A stretch of DNA of 64,000 nt from Hexactinellida sp. DTS-2022 (GCA_028753945.1 JAPNXP010000005.1:1798001-1862000); one strand, 5' to 3'; positions 32,940 through 45,395 are shown, counted from the first letter of the stretch. Notes: generated from the sequence alone by a model not told the origin. Made by a program: numbers and translations.

Positions 32940-33122
32940 TGGTTTCATCCAGGCGTGCGCGACGCGCCTCTAGGCGCTTAATTTTGAAAAGAAAATTTTC
33001 TAGGCGTACGAAGATCGAGAGATGCTCCCATAGACGTAATATAAATTGAGTATTTAGACGCGTATGAGCGAGCTCAAACTTAATCTAGGCGCGCAGAAAT
33101 TTTTGCCTGGATGAAAGCCTGA
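32940..33122. mobile_element. Small TIR element with AGGCGC words
   Basis: TGGTTTCATCCAGGCG at the left and the complement of TCAGGCTTTCATCCAGGC at the right, flanked by GTGAACGCA and GTGAACGTA (8 of 9 match). A 9-bp duplication suggests a Mutator-like mobiliser; the superfamily is not otherwise shown. Confidence 0.6.
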
Positions 33123-33130
33123 GTGAACGT

Positions 33131-33815
33131 AATTATGTTGTATGTTATATTGTCTAGAGTCAGTTGAGTCATGAAATATATCACCATAGCCATTTATTAT
33201 AAACATACCATAATATAATAATAATAATATTTAGTAGAGTAAATTTCGAAAATTATTGTATTTTCTCGGACTTTAATCGTAAATACTAATGTTTGCGGGT
33301 ATCTGCGGGTCTAAATATGGTTTTAATTAATAGGGTAGATGAAAGACTACTGATTCATGTTGATACTACATTTCTCAATTGCCTTCAATTGTATTTGTCT
33401 ACTTTTGATAATCTAACAATACAAGTAAATTAATTCGAACGAGGAGAAATGTGGAGAGAGGAAAATCGGGATAATTAGTCGATGAATCTGTGCAATGTTA
33501 TCATCATTAGAAAGAATAAATAAAATACTTTCGAAACATGTAATCACATTATTGTTACTACGTATTTCTATAAGCTTCCTGAGATTGAAAGAGTAAATGG
33601 TATTTTTACCAACTTAAATTTAAACCAACAAGTTGATCTCATATCCATGACTTTAGTTAGGTGAAATTGGAATGTATCCCTAATAATTATCCACTGCTGA
33701 AACGCTTTCTAGGTTTTCGAGTTTGGTGAATTAATTAGAAATAAAATAGTTTACTTTTTTCTCCTGCTTTAACCACTGTACAAGGAAGGTCAAAATTACA
33801 ATATTCTTGTATAAT
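33131..33815. other. Gene-free AT-rich stretch
   Basis: No ORF or repeat end that I can support. Confidence 0.5.
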
Positions 33816-33923
33816 CTGTGCACAAATTAAGGATGTATCCAATAGTGATATCATATCAGTGTAACCAATGAAATTTTATGGTATTTGCTCCGGGAAACAC
33901 CTAAAGCAATAAAATTATCACTA

Positions 33924-34123
33924 CAGTAAAACCTCGTTAAAACGAACACCAACGGACGGTCTAATTTGTTCGCTCTATCCGGTGTTCGTATTAATCGGAG
34001 TAATACCCATTGAATAGCCAATGTATATGTAGGGACCTGAGTCACCTGACTTTGTGGAACTGTTTGTTCGTCTGATATCCGGAAATTCGTATTAACCGTG
34101 TTCGTACTAACGAGATTCTACTA
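33924..34123. mobile_element. pogo-like MITE
   Basis: CAGTAAAACCTCGTTAAAACG and an imperfect complement ending GAGATTCTACTA, TA on both sides. Several TTCGTATTAA words inside. It interrupts a repeat (33815-33920) that also occurs at 52590-52690. Confidence 0.75.
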
Positions 34124-34179
34124 TAAACTTCGTTTACGGTAAATTAGCGTAGGCCTAAAACAGTATTGTTACTTATTGA

Positions 34180-35045
34180 TATCCCGTAATCCGCTAATGC
34201 TAGAAACAGGAAATGTATTATTGTCGTATAGGAAGTCATATTTTGGGAGTCCAACGGTCATATTGGTTTATCGAAAATATCTGTGGAATATAAGTTATGC
34301 GATGTTCACACCTTTCCATATATGGTAATATTGTTGAAATCTTGAGATTACTTAACTTTATCCATATGAAATTTATTATTGGCGAATGGGAAATGGGAAT
34401 TCATATTTAGGGACTCAGTAGATCACATTGATTAACTAAGGCGTTCCCCTTGGCCTATATTAATATTTTGGCACTCTCCACAAGAGAATTGCCCGACCCC
34501 GTTTTGTAGTTTAGCTAATTCTTACCTACCAGATATCTGTCATTATGGTGTTTGTTAAAGGATTTATTGTATTGAGTAGGATGGCGGTTAACCGGTTAAC
34601 CGTGGCGAGAAATCGAATTGTAACCGTAGCCTCAGATCGGTTAGCCAACCCCACCCTTTGATTCTGACTAATCCTAATGATTATGATAAATAAATTCAGA
34701 TAATAAATAATTCCATAAATAATCCCATACTCTGAGTTTATTTATCATAATCATTAGGATTAGTCAGAAGAAAAAGGAATAGATTTGAAAGAAACTTATC
34801 AATATTTTTTAATAAACAACATAATTACAGATATCTGATAGGTAAGAATTAGCTAAACTACAAAAAATGGTCGGGGACTCGGGGCAAAGCTCTTGTGGAG
34901 AGTGCCAAGATATTAATATAGGCCAAGGGGAACGCCTTAGGTAATCAATGTGATCTACTGAGTCCCTAAATATGAATTCCCATTTCCCATTCGCCAATAA
35001 TAAATTTCATATGGATAAAGTTAAGTGATCTCAAGATTTTAACAA
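34180..35045. repeat. Fold-back repeat pair and repeat Y copy
   Basis: 34187-34347 is a diverged copy of 54011-54170 (called Y here). 34360-34552 is then repeated in reverse at 34826-35030 (AGATATCTG, TTAGCTAA, CACTCTCCACAAGAG), and an inner pair lies at about 34665-34692 and 34738-34766 (CTGACTAATCCTAATGATTA). The arms diverge by a few percent. Confidence 0.75.
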
Positions 35046-35049
35046 CATT

Positions 35050-35159
35050 TTCTAGGCCTAACTTCAATAATCTTTGAGATAATGAGATTATTAGCACTTA
35101 ATTCTTTATATGGTAATACAATCATTATCTCAAAGATTATTGAAGTTAGGCCTAGAAAA
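35050..35159. repeat. 110-bp hairpin
   Basis: TTCTAGGCCTAACTTCAATAATC... and its complement at the other end give two arms of about 40 nt with a short loop near 35095-35115. It lies against the fold-back repeat above. Confidence 0.8.
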
Positions 35160-35234
35160 TGTATTATCAATGAATAGGAAGTTACCAATTGCGGATAGAT
35201 CAGTACTAGCATAGTTTACATAAAATCGATATTT

Positions 35235-36180
35235 TTGAGTATGGCTCATTTTAGGGAATATGCATTTCCCTGGTAACCGAGGAATGTGTCAACATTCCAT
35301 ATATAAAATCGATATACAGTCTACTCCGCTTAATTGGGACACGTTTGTTCCAGGCCTCTTGTCCCAATTAAGCGGAGATCCCAATTAACCGAAAAACTAT
35401 TGTAAAGTAGTGATTTACCTACAAATTTTGGTTTTAAACCAGTTACAACAATTCATTCAATGCCTGCGGACCCTTGATTCTTCTCAAACACATAGAATGA
35501 GCCGTAATATTCTCTTGACCGTTTGATATCCCTGAACCACAAGGTCATAATCTCTGGTAAATTTCGATATTACTGAAATCAATAAGAAATAGACATTATT
35601 TAGATATTTTGTCCTGCCTTCATCTGTATTGACAAAGATTATTAGAATTTGTTGTGATCAATATGAATTTTCTGTTGAGCGAGCACCAATTTTGAACCAA
35701 ATTTGTTTAGTTTGTCCCGATTAAGCGGAGTTTGTCCCGATTAACCGAAAATTTAGCATTAGCTTCTAATGAAAGGATTCTGTTCTTGGGGCGTTGTCCC
35801 AATTAAGCGGCTGTCCCGATTAACCGGTGTCCCAATTAAGCGGAGTACACTGTATTTCATTCAACTAGTTATGGACATCCTCATGTTCCAATTTGAACAT
35901 TTATAACGCGTTTAACTATGTTCAAAGCAGACTATAAAAACACGATAATTTCCACGAAAAATAGCGATTACGTAATCAAATGGTGATATATCACAATTCT
36001 AAAGTGTGTCATGTATGCCTTGATATCATGTTCCTAACTTCCTATATAATTATAATGCATTTCTCAGGTCTGTCAATACTAGCTATTGAGATAAAGATAT
36101 GTCAGCTAATAATCAATGGCCTTTAAGTAATCCATGGTACGGAGTAGTAGTAAGGCCTTATATAACGAAGGTCACGGCCT
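35235..36180. repeat. Repeat Z, copy 1, interrupted by a pogo-like MITE
   Basis: 35240-35317 plus 35855-36180 match 46600-47330 (CTGGTAACCGAGGAATGTG, AACTAGTTATGG, AACACGATAAT, TTATATAACGAAGGTCACG). The copy here lacks the hAT element found at 46698, and copy 2 lacks the MITE found here. Function unknown. Confidence 0.8.
35318..35852. mobile_element. 535-bp pogo-like MITE
   Basis: CAGTCTACTCCGCTTAATTG and an inverted copy ending GCGGAGTACACTG, TA on both sides. The repeat Z copy at 46680 shows the empty site GATATATTTCAT. The interior repeats TGTCCCGATTAAGCGGAG. Truncated relatives: 28852, 31905. Confidence 0.92.
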
Positions 36181-36403
36181 ACGCAAATTTTACCGTGAAA
36201 AGAAGTTTATTTTTAGTCCCTATATTAAAGAAGTCCCTGCTATTATGTACTATATGAACTAAATGCGAGTAAAATATATTCAATGGACTCATGATTTAAC
36301 ATAAAATATATGTACGTATACCGTATTTACTCTAATAGTCGCCTAGGCGATCAATGCTTTTTTGCAGCATTTTGCGGCCAATTTTTTTAATTTTTCTAGA
36401 ATA

Positions 36404-36900
36404 TCTATACTACTAAACACAAACCTGTATATGTGTATATATTTGTTTGTATGCTACGAGTTGATTGAAGAAAGTGGACGGTTTCCAAATGTTATTCTTG
36501 GCATATAGGGGTAACTTTTGGCACCCGCCAACAAGTTGAGGTTTCCACTCAAAATTTCTCACACCTCGACAAGTTATGACGTCATTGTCACATTTCGAGA
36601 ACCCTGAAAATTCACTTAATCGCACATAATTCCCGCCCTCTAAGAGATAAAAATCTGAAATTTTATTAGAACATGGACATTAATGATGCGGACAAGTTGG
36701 TCACCTCACCAGATCACCAATATGCTAACTCATTACCGCATGATGACGTAATCACTAAATTTCACATTGCTAAATTTTACTATTTAGGCCTATCACGCTT
36801 TGTAATCATTGTTAGAAGTATATAAACCATACACCAACCGCGAAGCGGTTGGTGTGTGGTCGTGTTCTGCCGCGAAGCGACCTAGCAAGCGAAGCGCTAG
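36404..36900 (+). mobile_element. Non-autonomous Helitron, family 1, intact ends
   Basis: A|TCTATACTACTAAACAC at the left and GCGAAGCGCTAG|T at the right, hairpin AACCGCGAAGCGGTT before it (36837-36851). 497 bp, closest to 722-1234. Best-preserved small copy in the window. Confidence 0.92.
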
Positions 36901-37131
36901 TCATATTTAAAACAGCGATAATTTACTTAACTGTGGATAATAATGCCGAAATAATTAACCAATTATACTTATAAATAATTGTGGATCTATACATATTTAA
37001 ATGAATTTGATCAATCTCATAGATGGTATAAGAAAACAAATTTCAATTTAACCAAACATTGCTTGAGGCTCGTTCCAATGAACAGATGGTTCCTGACACC
37101 TTGAAGCGATGCTGATTACAAGTAGAAAAAT

Positions 37132-37249
37132 TAAAAATTGCAAACTGTGCCGACTGCATTTCCCTTGGAAGCACTACAAATTTCCAACCACCAAATGTAG
37201 TGCCTCTAAAGGGTGATGCTGTATGCACAGCTTGCAATTTTTGATTTTT
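37132..37249. repeat. Diverged X-type hairpin
   Basis: AAATTGCAAACTGTGCCGACTGCA... with complementary right arm ...TGCACAGCTTGCAATTTTTG. Same design as the hairpins at 50165, 51000, 57826, 58441, 62187 and 63066, but less well paired. Confidence 0.7.
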
Positions 37250-37274
37250 AAAAATAGATTTCAATTAATCAGTC

Positions 37275-37669
37275 CAGAGAGGACCATGGGTCAACATTGC
37301 TGACTCATGACCCATCTGACCCATTGACCGATCAAGTAAAGCTTTGACCCATCGTGTTACCCATTGCGCTTTTTATATATCTATTTTTTAATATCTAAAC
37401 ATTATGTAACACAATCCGACTTATAATATATGTATGATGCTTGTCAATCAATTAATTTTGGTAGATTTCTTATGCCAAAGTAATACCCTGTAATGTTTCT
37501 GGGTTAATTTGAATCGTACTATAAGTGGACGAACATCGAAATTCCAAATGGGTCATGGGTCATGGGTCACAGAGCCGTGACCCATGACCCATCTGACCCA
37601 TCAAACCCAACTATTTAAGTGACCCATCTGACGAATGACCCATGACCCATCGACCCATGGTCCACTGTG
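37275..37669. mobile_element. hAT-type MITE rich in GACCCATGACCCAT
   Basis: CAGAGAGGACCATGGGTC and the complement of CACAGTGGACCATGGGTC, exact 8-bp duplication AATCAGTC (37267-37274, 37670-37677). GACCCAT words are iterated near both ends. Confidence 0.88.
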
Positions 37670-37677
37670 AATCAGTC

Positions 37678-38847
37678 TATTTAAGCCGAATTTTTCCATT
37701 ATTTAATCATTAACTCTATAACTTCGTATAATGTAGGAAATTGATAGGCATCTTTTGTAGCTCTCCGTAAAAGAACATTTTATAGATTTAGATTTTACAT
37801 TCTATTAAATGGTTTTGAGCCAAAAGATCGGTGATTTTAACCTTTAGTGACGTAAGGTAAAAATTTACCGAATCAAATTTTTATATCACAAGTGTACATA
37901 TAGCATGTCAAAGAATAGCTAGGAGTGCTTAAACAAGAATATTTAATCTTTCATCATTATACAATAATCCACAGGCCTAGGATTTTTTATGTAAACAAAC
38001 GGTGTTTAGAACCTCTAGTGAAGTAAAAGGTCAAAAAATTGTCCAAATCGAATTTTTCTTTCAGATTTGGATAGATAGCATGTCAAAGTATAGTTAGGAA
38101 AATCTTAGCAATATATGTATATTCAATTTCTTTGATTTTCTCGCAATTTAGTACCATATCACCTTAATAATTCTTCAATAAATAGTAATTTAAAACGAAT
38201 TTGGCTACCATATTTGAATTCAGCACACCCGACAACCCCTAAAAAACTGGAAGCGTCTCTATATGTCAAATACTGACTAAGTTAATTTAAAATAAATACG
38301 TCAGTCATAGCATTCTATACACTAAGGCAATGGTGGTCACTAATAATTTTGGACCATGTATTGGTTAAATACTTCAATTCGACAAAATGCTTTTTCGTTA
38401 TTTTGTACATTAGTTTAATAAAATCCTTATTGAATAGTTACAATCAGCCTCGTGTAGTATGAATTGTGTTCATTTTGAACAAATTAATAATAAACTAAGT
38501 CGAATACTTTTCCTATTTGGATTGTTCATTGGGACAATAATTTATATGGCTTTTAATATTGAATAGAAATTAACAATTAATTAACTATATTGTTCATCAT
38601 AAGTAGGCCTGAATCATAAGTAATCTATAAGAGTATACTTGTATTTGAACTGATGTTCAAAGGAACTGATATTGCGTGTCACCTATACATTTTGTTTTTA
38701 TCCACCCATAATGTAAAAATTTACATTGGTGGATATTAATGGGATTCTAAAAAAAAATTAATTGCCCCTTCTATTCTATTCCATCCCAATCCACTCTCAC
38801 TTATTCCAAATACATACCTCAACCAGTATATTATCTATCTGAATACG
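37678..38847. other. Gene-free stretch
   Basis: AT-rich. A duplicated half-repeat: TTTAGTGACGTAAGGT near 37842 and TCTAGTGAAGTAAAAGG near 38013 with similar flanks (TAGCATGTCAAAG in both). A small hairpin ATCCACCCATAATG...TTGGTGGAT lies at 38700-38735. No gene. Confidence 0.45.
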
Positions 38848-39860
38848 ATGTCTTGTGTTGTGCCTGGCTGTACCTCCAATTACAGAGGAGAAGATTTCAC
38901 GAAAATTTTTAATTTCCCAAAAGATGAGGATCTTCGGGAAAGATGGTTCAAGGCTATTCCCAGACCCAGAGAAGACTACCAAAACAACAAGATTCCAAGG
39001 ATACCTGCAGGCATTACCTTTACTACTCGAATTGATTTGTACAAAATATGTTTTCAAATACCTTCTGACATCAAGGATACATAACGATGCTTTAGAACAC
39101 CAATTTGGTTTGTACCAGCAAATGTCAGGTTCACAGTATCACATTTCATATTGTCAAATGCTGGAGTCTGAGCGCCGGATTTAGCTTTCTAATATTCTAA
39201 ATTGTTTCAGATCAGAAGAGAATCTGATACAATTGAGAGACCTACTAGTCTCTTAGAGTATTTAAGTACATTTTCCCACTCAAATGACGATGAACATGCT
39301 GCTAGTTTTGATGTAGATTCCTATTTGTCAACCTTAAATGAAATCAGCCTTCCGGAAATGGCAGCATCTCAAGTTGAGTGCCTCGCGTTTGTCGCTGGCT
39401 ATGCTGTATTTTCTTATATAAAAAATCTAGTAATTGTATATTGTGCAGGAGATTACAGTGTACTAAAAAATCCTTACAAGTGAATGATGACATGGGCAGT
39501 CAGTCTATACTAATAGAATTGCTAGATAGGGGTACTCTCAAATATCCATCGAGCCATGTTCTTGAATGCATTAAGGTCATTTTTGATAAATTTAGCAAAA
39601 TTGAAAGTCATAGGGAACTATTTGACAACTTTTACTCTGGCTCTTCCCGTAGAAAACTTGTTCAACTGGCATGGGACACTATGGAACTAGAGCGTAGCAC
39701 ACTTTGGAGATTCGTATGTGAATGCAATGTATCGCGGTGGGACATTCTACGAAAACTTTTTCTCACTGTTTCCAACTGTTTATTATCTAATAGAGTTAAG
39801 AATTATAATGTACTAGTATTGAAGCGTGAGAATTGTAAGCTTACTAAATTCAAGAATTAA
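38848..39860 (+). pseudogene. THAP transposase with internal deletion
   Basis: ATG at 38848 begins MSCVVPGCTSNYRG, the first Cys pair of a THAP domain, then FNFPKDEDLRERWFKAIPRP with the conserved Trp. The C-x2-H half is absent. About 39085-39180 in another frame reads HNDALEHQFGLYQQMSG, a C-terminal block of P-type transposases, so the catalytic middle has been deleted. 39202-39480 (ECLAFVAGYAVFSYI) and 39500-39860 (GTLKYPSSHVLECIKVIF, LVQLAWDTMELERSTLW) give the rest of the C-terminus in two further frames. It is a shortened, inactive relative of the element at 6832. Confidence 0.75.
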
Positions 39861-40186
39861 ATTTTCTATATTTCTTTTAGTTTTATTCAGTCAACCTGTT
39901 GCTGTTCCTGTAGACGTATTAAGTGTGACTACTCCCTCTTAGAAGTATATCTCTATTTACGTATTGATGTCTTAAGCTCCTTAGTATCATAATAACATTT
40001 ATATCAATATCTGTGTTTGTATGAGTATACTGTATTATATATTATATATTAAACTCCATATATTTCCAATCGTTTTAATTGACAATAATATGTTGTAAGG
40101 ATGATGAGGGTAGCTAAAATTAATGGAAAATTGAACAAATTACCATTTTAGAAAATGTAGTTTTGAAGTACTTAACCAATCCCTGG
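39861..40186. other. Gene-free AT-rich stretch
   Basis: Nothing recognised apart from short TATATTA runs near 40030. Confidence 0.45.
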
Positions 40187-40375
40187 TTATCGTGAAATCA
40201 TTCTCAAAAGTATTTTAGATGTTTCTGGCGTGTTTGAAAATCTAAGTTTAGTTTATTCCATGACGATAGGTATTCATTTTACGAGCAATTAGAAAGTAAA
40301 CACTGGCCTGGAAATGAAATGAGCAAATACTTGACTTATCTAGCCGTATTATATAGTACGTAGGCCATGATTGGA
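40187..40375. repeat. Repeat shared with 56505-56690 (inverted)
   Basis: GTTTCTGGCGTGTTTGAAAA through CACTGGCCTGGAAATG and TAGCCGTATTATATAGTACG occurs in reverse at 56505-56690. Ends near GTAGGCCATGATTGG, the word that also bounds the fold-back at 29704-30512. Confidence 0.8.
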
Positions 40376-40439
40376 TTAAATAAGAGTTAAAATTCTTTGA
40401 TCAAAAATCGTAACCCCGGTGGAAATTAGACGGTCATAA

Positions 40440-42700
40440 TGCACCCACATGCAATTTTCAGCCCTCAATCTATAAAGGTGTAGGCAGGGCATTGTCTACA
40501 GAAAAAGATAAATAAATACATACCCAATACTAACCCAATAAGTAGTAGTCGGCACTGTAATAACTAGGGTATAACAGGCTTATTTTTAAGATTGAGATTT
40601 ACACCAAGATCCGCCTTAAAATCTAAAATTGCAGCTGTTCTGACAGCATTTTCCTTGGAAGCCTATCAATTACCCAACCAGTTTCCACCAAAATGACTCA
40701 GCTCAGTTGATGACTCAGCATTTGTTATGTGCGTGTTGGGTGATCACCCAACACCAACCAGCCCATTAGAATTATATAATTCGCAAAATTGTAAAAGACA
40801 TTTTTTTCAACGATGTCATCATCACCTCAAGGTGTCAAGACCCTTTGTAGAGGTGCTACGTGGCATAAGGATCAATTGTAAATTGCAAGTTTGTTTCTAT
40901 CTTGTATCATCTCTGAGATTAATGCCATTTAGCAAATTAGTATAAATAATTATTCATAATATTAATAATTTAACACCAATTTCAATGTCAACTTAAATTT
41001 ATTGAGTTTAATTATTTGTCATAAGGCCACATAAAATAAATTACTTGTTTATAATCCATATTTTTCGAGAAAATTGGGACGGCGGACGGGATTTTATTTA
41101 TATTTTTTATTCCCATTAATATGCAAATAACATCATCCTATGCCAGAAATAAATCTAAATATTTAATTTAATTAGAAAATAACATGACAATGCCCAAATA
41201 ATTAAAGTAATGCTCTAAAATATAGCACTTATCAAAAATTTATGCATAGTAGGTACTTTACACAAGGTTTATTGCTTATATTTTGTACGATTATGTTCAT
41301 AAGATAATAATAAAATAGATCCGGACGGATAGTAAAAATTGGGGCGGGCGGGGATGATAAACAAGTTAGTTATTTTATACGGCTTAAATAGTAAATTAAA
41401 TAAATTTGGATACCAAATTTAAATTCCGCACACTCGATGACCCCTAATAATCAAATTGGAAGATCTATATCTATATTATTAAATCTCGATTGTTGTGTGT
41501 GTGTGTTTGTGTGTTTGTTTGTTTGTCCGGATTGTATTAAAGTGATGGGGGAATAGAAACCGCATCAATATATGAGATATAAACTAACTGTCAAATGTTA
41601 TAATTGGTAAACAAGTATGCTGAACACGAATTTCGCATTTATAAATTTCTAATATGAATAGTTGTTGTTGTTGTTGTTGACACAAATAAGTAAACAAATT
41701 AATGAAAATTCAAAATCAACCTAGAAGTTAGCTTTCAACGTGTATTATAGGTAAACAAGTATGCTGAAGACGAATTTCGCGTTTATAAATTTCTCATATT
41801 TATATTTGTTGTTGTTGTTTACACAAATAGGTAAACAATTAATGAAAATTCAAAATCAACCTAGAAGTTAGCTTCCAACGGGTATTATAGGTAAACAAGT
41901 ATGCCGAACACGAATTTCGCGTTTATAAATTTCTCATATTAATATTTGTTTTTGTTGTTTACACAAAATAGGTAAACAAATTAATGAAAATTCAAAATCA
42001 ACCTAGAAGTTAGCTTTCAACGGATATATAGGTTAACAAGTATGCTGAACACGAATTTCGCGTTTAAAAATTTCTAATATGAATATTTGTTGTTGTTGTT
42101 GACACAAAATAGGTAAACAAATTAATGAAAATTCAAAATCAAACCAGAAGTTAGCTTTCAACGGATATTATAGGTAAACAAGTATGCTGAACACGAATTT
42201 CGCATTTCTAAAATTCAAATATGAATAGTTGTTGTTGTTGTTGTTGTTTACACAAATAGGTAAACAAATTAATGAAAAATTCAAAATCATAACGTCCCTT
42301 CTACCATTTCCATGGTAGAAAATGTGAGGAGTAAGGCCGCACAGCGGCCGTTAACTTGAGGTGCGTAGCACCGATCTGTCGCAAAGCGACCGATACCGAA
42401 GGGCTCGTCAGTAATAAAGACTGAATCAATATTAATTAATAACGTCAGTATATTAACAGTGCAAGAGTATTCTAGCAGAAAGGAAATATAATCATATAAT
42501 TTGTCGTTGTTATGGAATATATAATCTTAATTTTCAATTAGAAAAACGAAGCCTATTCGATCTCACAAGTTGAATTAATATAATTATTACAAGTTGAAAC
42601 AATAGAATTAGATTTAACAGTTTTACTGAAACTGAAGTGTGAGTAAACAAAGAAATTTCAACCTCCATTTATGCCATGAATTAAAACCATTGTTAAAATT
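40440..42700 (+). repeat. Repeat X, copy 1, with Helitron family-2 insertion
   Basis: Half of an X hairpin (40618-40685), then GTGTTGGGTGATCACCCAAC, CATCATCACCTCAAGGTGTC, and CCGCACACTCGATGACCCC, all shared with 49690-50100 (reverse) and 63340-63760. It ends with ACAAGTTGAAACAATAGAATTAG words near 42590. The Helitron at 41464-42407 splits it; 63715-63740 gives the empty site. No coding region; class unknown. Confidence 0.75.
41464..42407 (+). mobile_element. Helitron family 2 with five 140-bp tandem repeats
   Basis: A|TCTATATCTATATTATTAAA at the left and CCGAAGGGCTCG|T at the right. In between, about five units of 140 bp (41600-42290), each with GTAAACAAGTATGCTGAACA, a (TTG)n run and AAATCAACCTAGAAGTTAGC. 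Near the 3' end are palindromic words GGCCGCACAGCGGCC and GGTGCGTAGCACC. A smaller relative with one unit is at 4509. Confidence 0.75.
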
Positions 42701-42984
42701 TGTCTTCTCCCATCAGACGCAAAATTTTATGGTGAATCCAATGGTGAAATAAAATTGAGGGGTTTAGTATAACATTTTTGGAGTTATGGACCAGACAAAT
42801 TTTCAAAGGTGTCAAAGTGGTATAAAAAATGGTTTATTAAAAATTTGGCTCGAGATGCACAGTAACATATGGGACACCGATGCTAAAAAGTTGAGCTCCG
42901 GAGAAATTTTACTCTGGCCTGTAGAGCGGATACTGACTAAAAAAACAAAGTAACAAACCAAGGCAGTAGATTAAAACGGGGCCA

Positions 42985-43265
42985 CTATACTATATTATTG
43001 TCGGCACAGTATAACTAGAATTTCAATATTCAAATTACATTTAATCTTAGTGTAATAGAATTTATTAATGTTTGAATTGTGAAGACTTCAAATGTTTAAA
43101 TTAATTAAAGATGAATTATTACAAATAGAAATAGGAATACGTGTAGTATTTACGTTACTATTTTTACTGTGCCGACTATACTATAGTATAGTGGCCCCGT
43201 TCTAATCTTACTGCCTTGGTCATCATTATTATTACTGTGCCGACTATACTATAGTATAGTCGGCC
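42985..43265. repeat. Palindromic TATACTATAGTATA repeats, set 1
   Basis: CACTATACTATATTATTGTC, then two copies of ACTGTGCCGACTATAC followed by TATAGTATAGT at about 43165-43200 and 43238-43265. The core is a 20-bp near-perfect palindrome (CACTATACTATAGTATAGTG). Flanks CAAGGCAGTA(A)GATTA are conserved. Further copies at 43866, 51856 and 61998-62182. Confidence 0.75.
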
Positions 43266-43269
43266 CCGG

Positions 43270-44072
43270 CTCATAATTTTGGGTTCGGGCCCCCTCTGAT
43301 ATTTTAGGTCCGTTATCGTGAAGTGTATAAACTAAACCCAAACTATCGCATTCGTATTATATATATTTACATTTTAAAATAAATTAAATCCTCTTTACTC
43401 TTATATTTTATGAATTTTGAAATAGCTATATAGCTATAGAGTTTATGATATAGAGGTTTTTTTGCACCAGATTTATGTAGATAAGAAGACATCACAGGTT
43501 GTGATTTATTGTTCTAAACAGTCAAAGAAACAAAAATGTTGTTAGCCTATTTACTCGTGGCTGCGTTTGGATCGGATCCCGTAAACTCAGTTAGTTATGG
43601 AAAAAATTTATAACTGATACAAAGTAAGTCAGGACTGGGTTTCTAGGAAAGATTAAATAACCAAGGTAGTACTCTGCCCAGCGAAGTCTTTATTTTACCC
43701 TTGACTTGTCTACTTAATACAGCCAATAAAGTCCATGCATACCTTGACAGGCAGAGTTTCTCGGGGCCCTGGGGTAATTACCCCGCCTACCCCCCCACCC
43801 CCCCCCCCCCCTCTCGACGGCCCTGATAATGGCCCAGTAATGATCTTACTGCCTTTATTATTTTTACTGTGCCGACTATACTATAGTATAGTGCAGGGTT
43901 TTTTTTAAGGCCGATCTTGGTGTAAAATTTTCACCAAGATCTTTTGGAATTACACCACGATTCCGTTCGGCAGCGGCCTCTGCAGTCTTGAGTTACACCA
44001 CGATAAAGGGTCGGCCGCAGCCGCTGCAGTTTTGAGTTACACCAAGGCCGCGCTGAGTTGCACCAAGGTCTG
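43270..44072. other. Mixed repeat remnants
   Basis: GGCCCCGGCTC and GGGGCCCTGGGG with a C run near 43790-43812 suggest hAT debris. 43920-44060 has three copies of GAGTTACACCA(C/A)G with G+C-rich neighbours. No gene. Confidence 0.4.
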
Positions 44073-44272
44073 CCATTTCACTACTTTGGACCAGGGATAA
44101 GATAAAGGCGGGTTTATTTTTCTAACTGTAACCAATTACCTGATAAATACTAGACTCTTTATATCAACTACACATATCAAAGTTTTATATATGGGTCATA
44201 GTTGTCTCCCAACATAAATTCAAGCTCAAGTATTTTACATGCAAACTAGATAGTATAATTATGAAAACTAAG

Positions 44273-45007
44273 CTAATATTTAGAGGAATCTCTCATGATT
44301 TTCTTTGGGGCAGGTAGTAGGAACAATAATACAATATGGTTCTTTGCCTTGCTGCTGTTAAGTAACAATTGGCTACTGTTGTTAAAATTTAAAGTAAGAA
44401 ATTGATTTTCCTTCTGTACTAAGCAATCTATACACTCATCAACGAAGTCTTCGCACTTTTCACTATAGAGTTTTAGGAGGGGCAGTTGATTGAATCCGAT
44501 TGAAAACATAATTGTAAACACTTTCCAAGGTGTAAACACCACATTTAGCACGTAATTGGAAGGGCCATTTTAAGCAGCCACGATCAAAAAGGCCAATCAA
44601 AAGGCAAAAGTTAAAATCCGGGTCTCAATTTCCATTCAATTCCGTATACTTTCAGTGAGTACTGAACAACGATCGGGGTACAAATCTGAGATTTTAGACA
44701 ATTTCCTTAATAAGAAAGGCAGCATATCCTCCGATAAAAGCTAGAGGTTTGTCTTGTGTATGAATTCAGGAAAAAAATTCAAAAGAGTGGCCACAGACAT
44801 TATGTGTGAAATCACAATTCTCAGGATGCTGCGATAAAGATCTGCTGATAAATTCCATAAACAAATCTTGATCTTTATGGACATAATCTTTCCTATTATA
44901 CAACTTGAGAATATTAGACTGTTTAAGTGCCCTCTCATTTTCCAGGAATTGACGAACCAATACATTGTAGTTTTACATCTGTTACTGACAGGGTTGATAA
45001 AAATCAT
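44273..45007 (-). pseudogene. Downstream ORFs of the third THAP element, unrecognised
   Basis: 45007-44741 (QFLENERALKQSNILKLYNR and a C..H-bearing end) and 44551-44273 (FIGFNQLPLLKLYSEKCEDF) are the only coding-like stretches after the THAP part on this strand. I do not recognise conserved transposase blocks, and the hAT element at 44989 clips the first. Their position suggests transposase remains, nothing more. Confidence 0.3.
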
Positions 45008-45395
45008 GATTTTTTTTAAAAAATCAAAAAAATCCGATTTTTTTGATCTAAATCAGATTTTTTTGATTTAAATCAGAATTTTGATTTTAATTGTTTTTTT
45101 GCAATCTAAATCACACTGGCGTATATTATTTGGCTAATAGATTAATTACATTGTTAATGACTCATTATCAATGTAATTTGACTCATTATCAATGTATTTC
45201 TTTTCTTTTCGCAAAAAACAATAGACATAAAAAATCTGATTTAAATAAAAAAAAGTCTGATTTAAATAAAAAAAGTCCGACTTTTTTGATTTAAATCAGA
45301 CTTCTTTGATTAAAATCAGATTTTTGATTAAAATCATGATTTTTATTAATAAAAATCATTGATTTAAATCACTTGATTTAAATCAAACAACCCTG
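44989..45395. mobile_element. hAT-type MITE, AAATCAGATTT-rich
   Basis: CAGGGTTGATAAAAATCATG and a right end finishing CAAACAACCCTG. The interior is iterated GATTTAAATCA. CATCTGTTA before and CATCTGTA after are a probable, slightly altered duplication; four extra bases stand before the left end. Confidence 0.75.

Noticed and set aside
41600-42290. Regular direct repeats that could suggest a CRISPR array
   Set aside because: Units are 140 bp with no unique spacers, in a eukaryotic Helitron.
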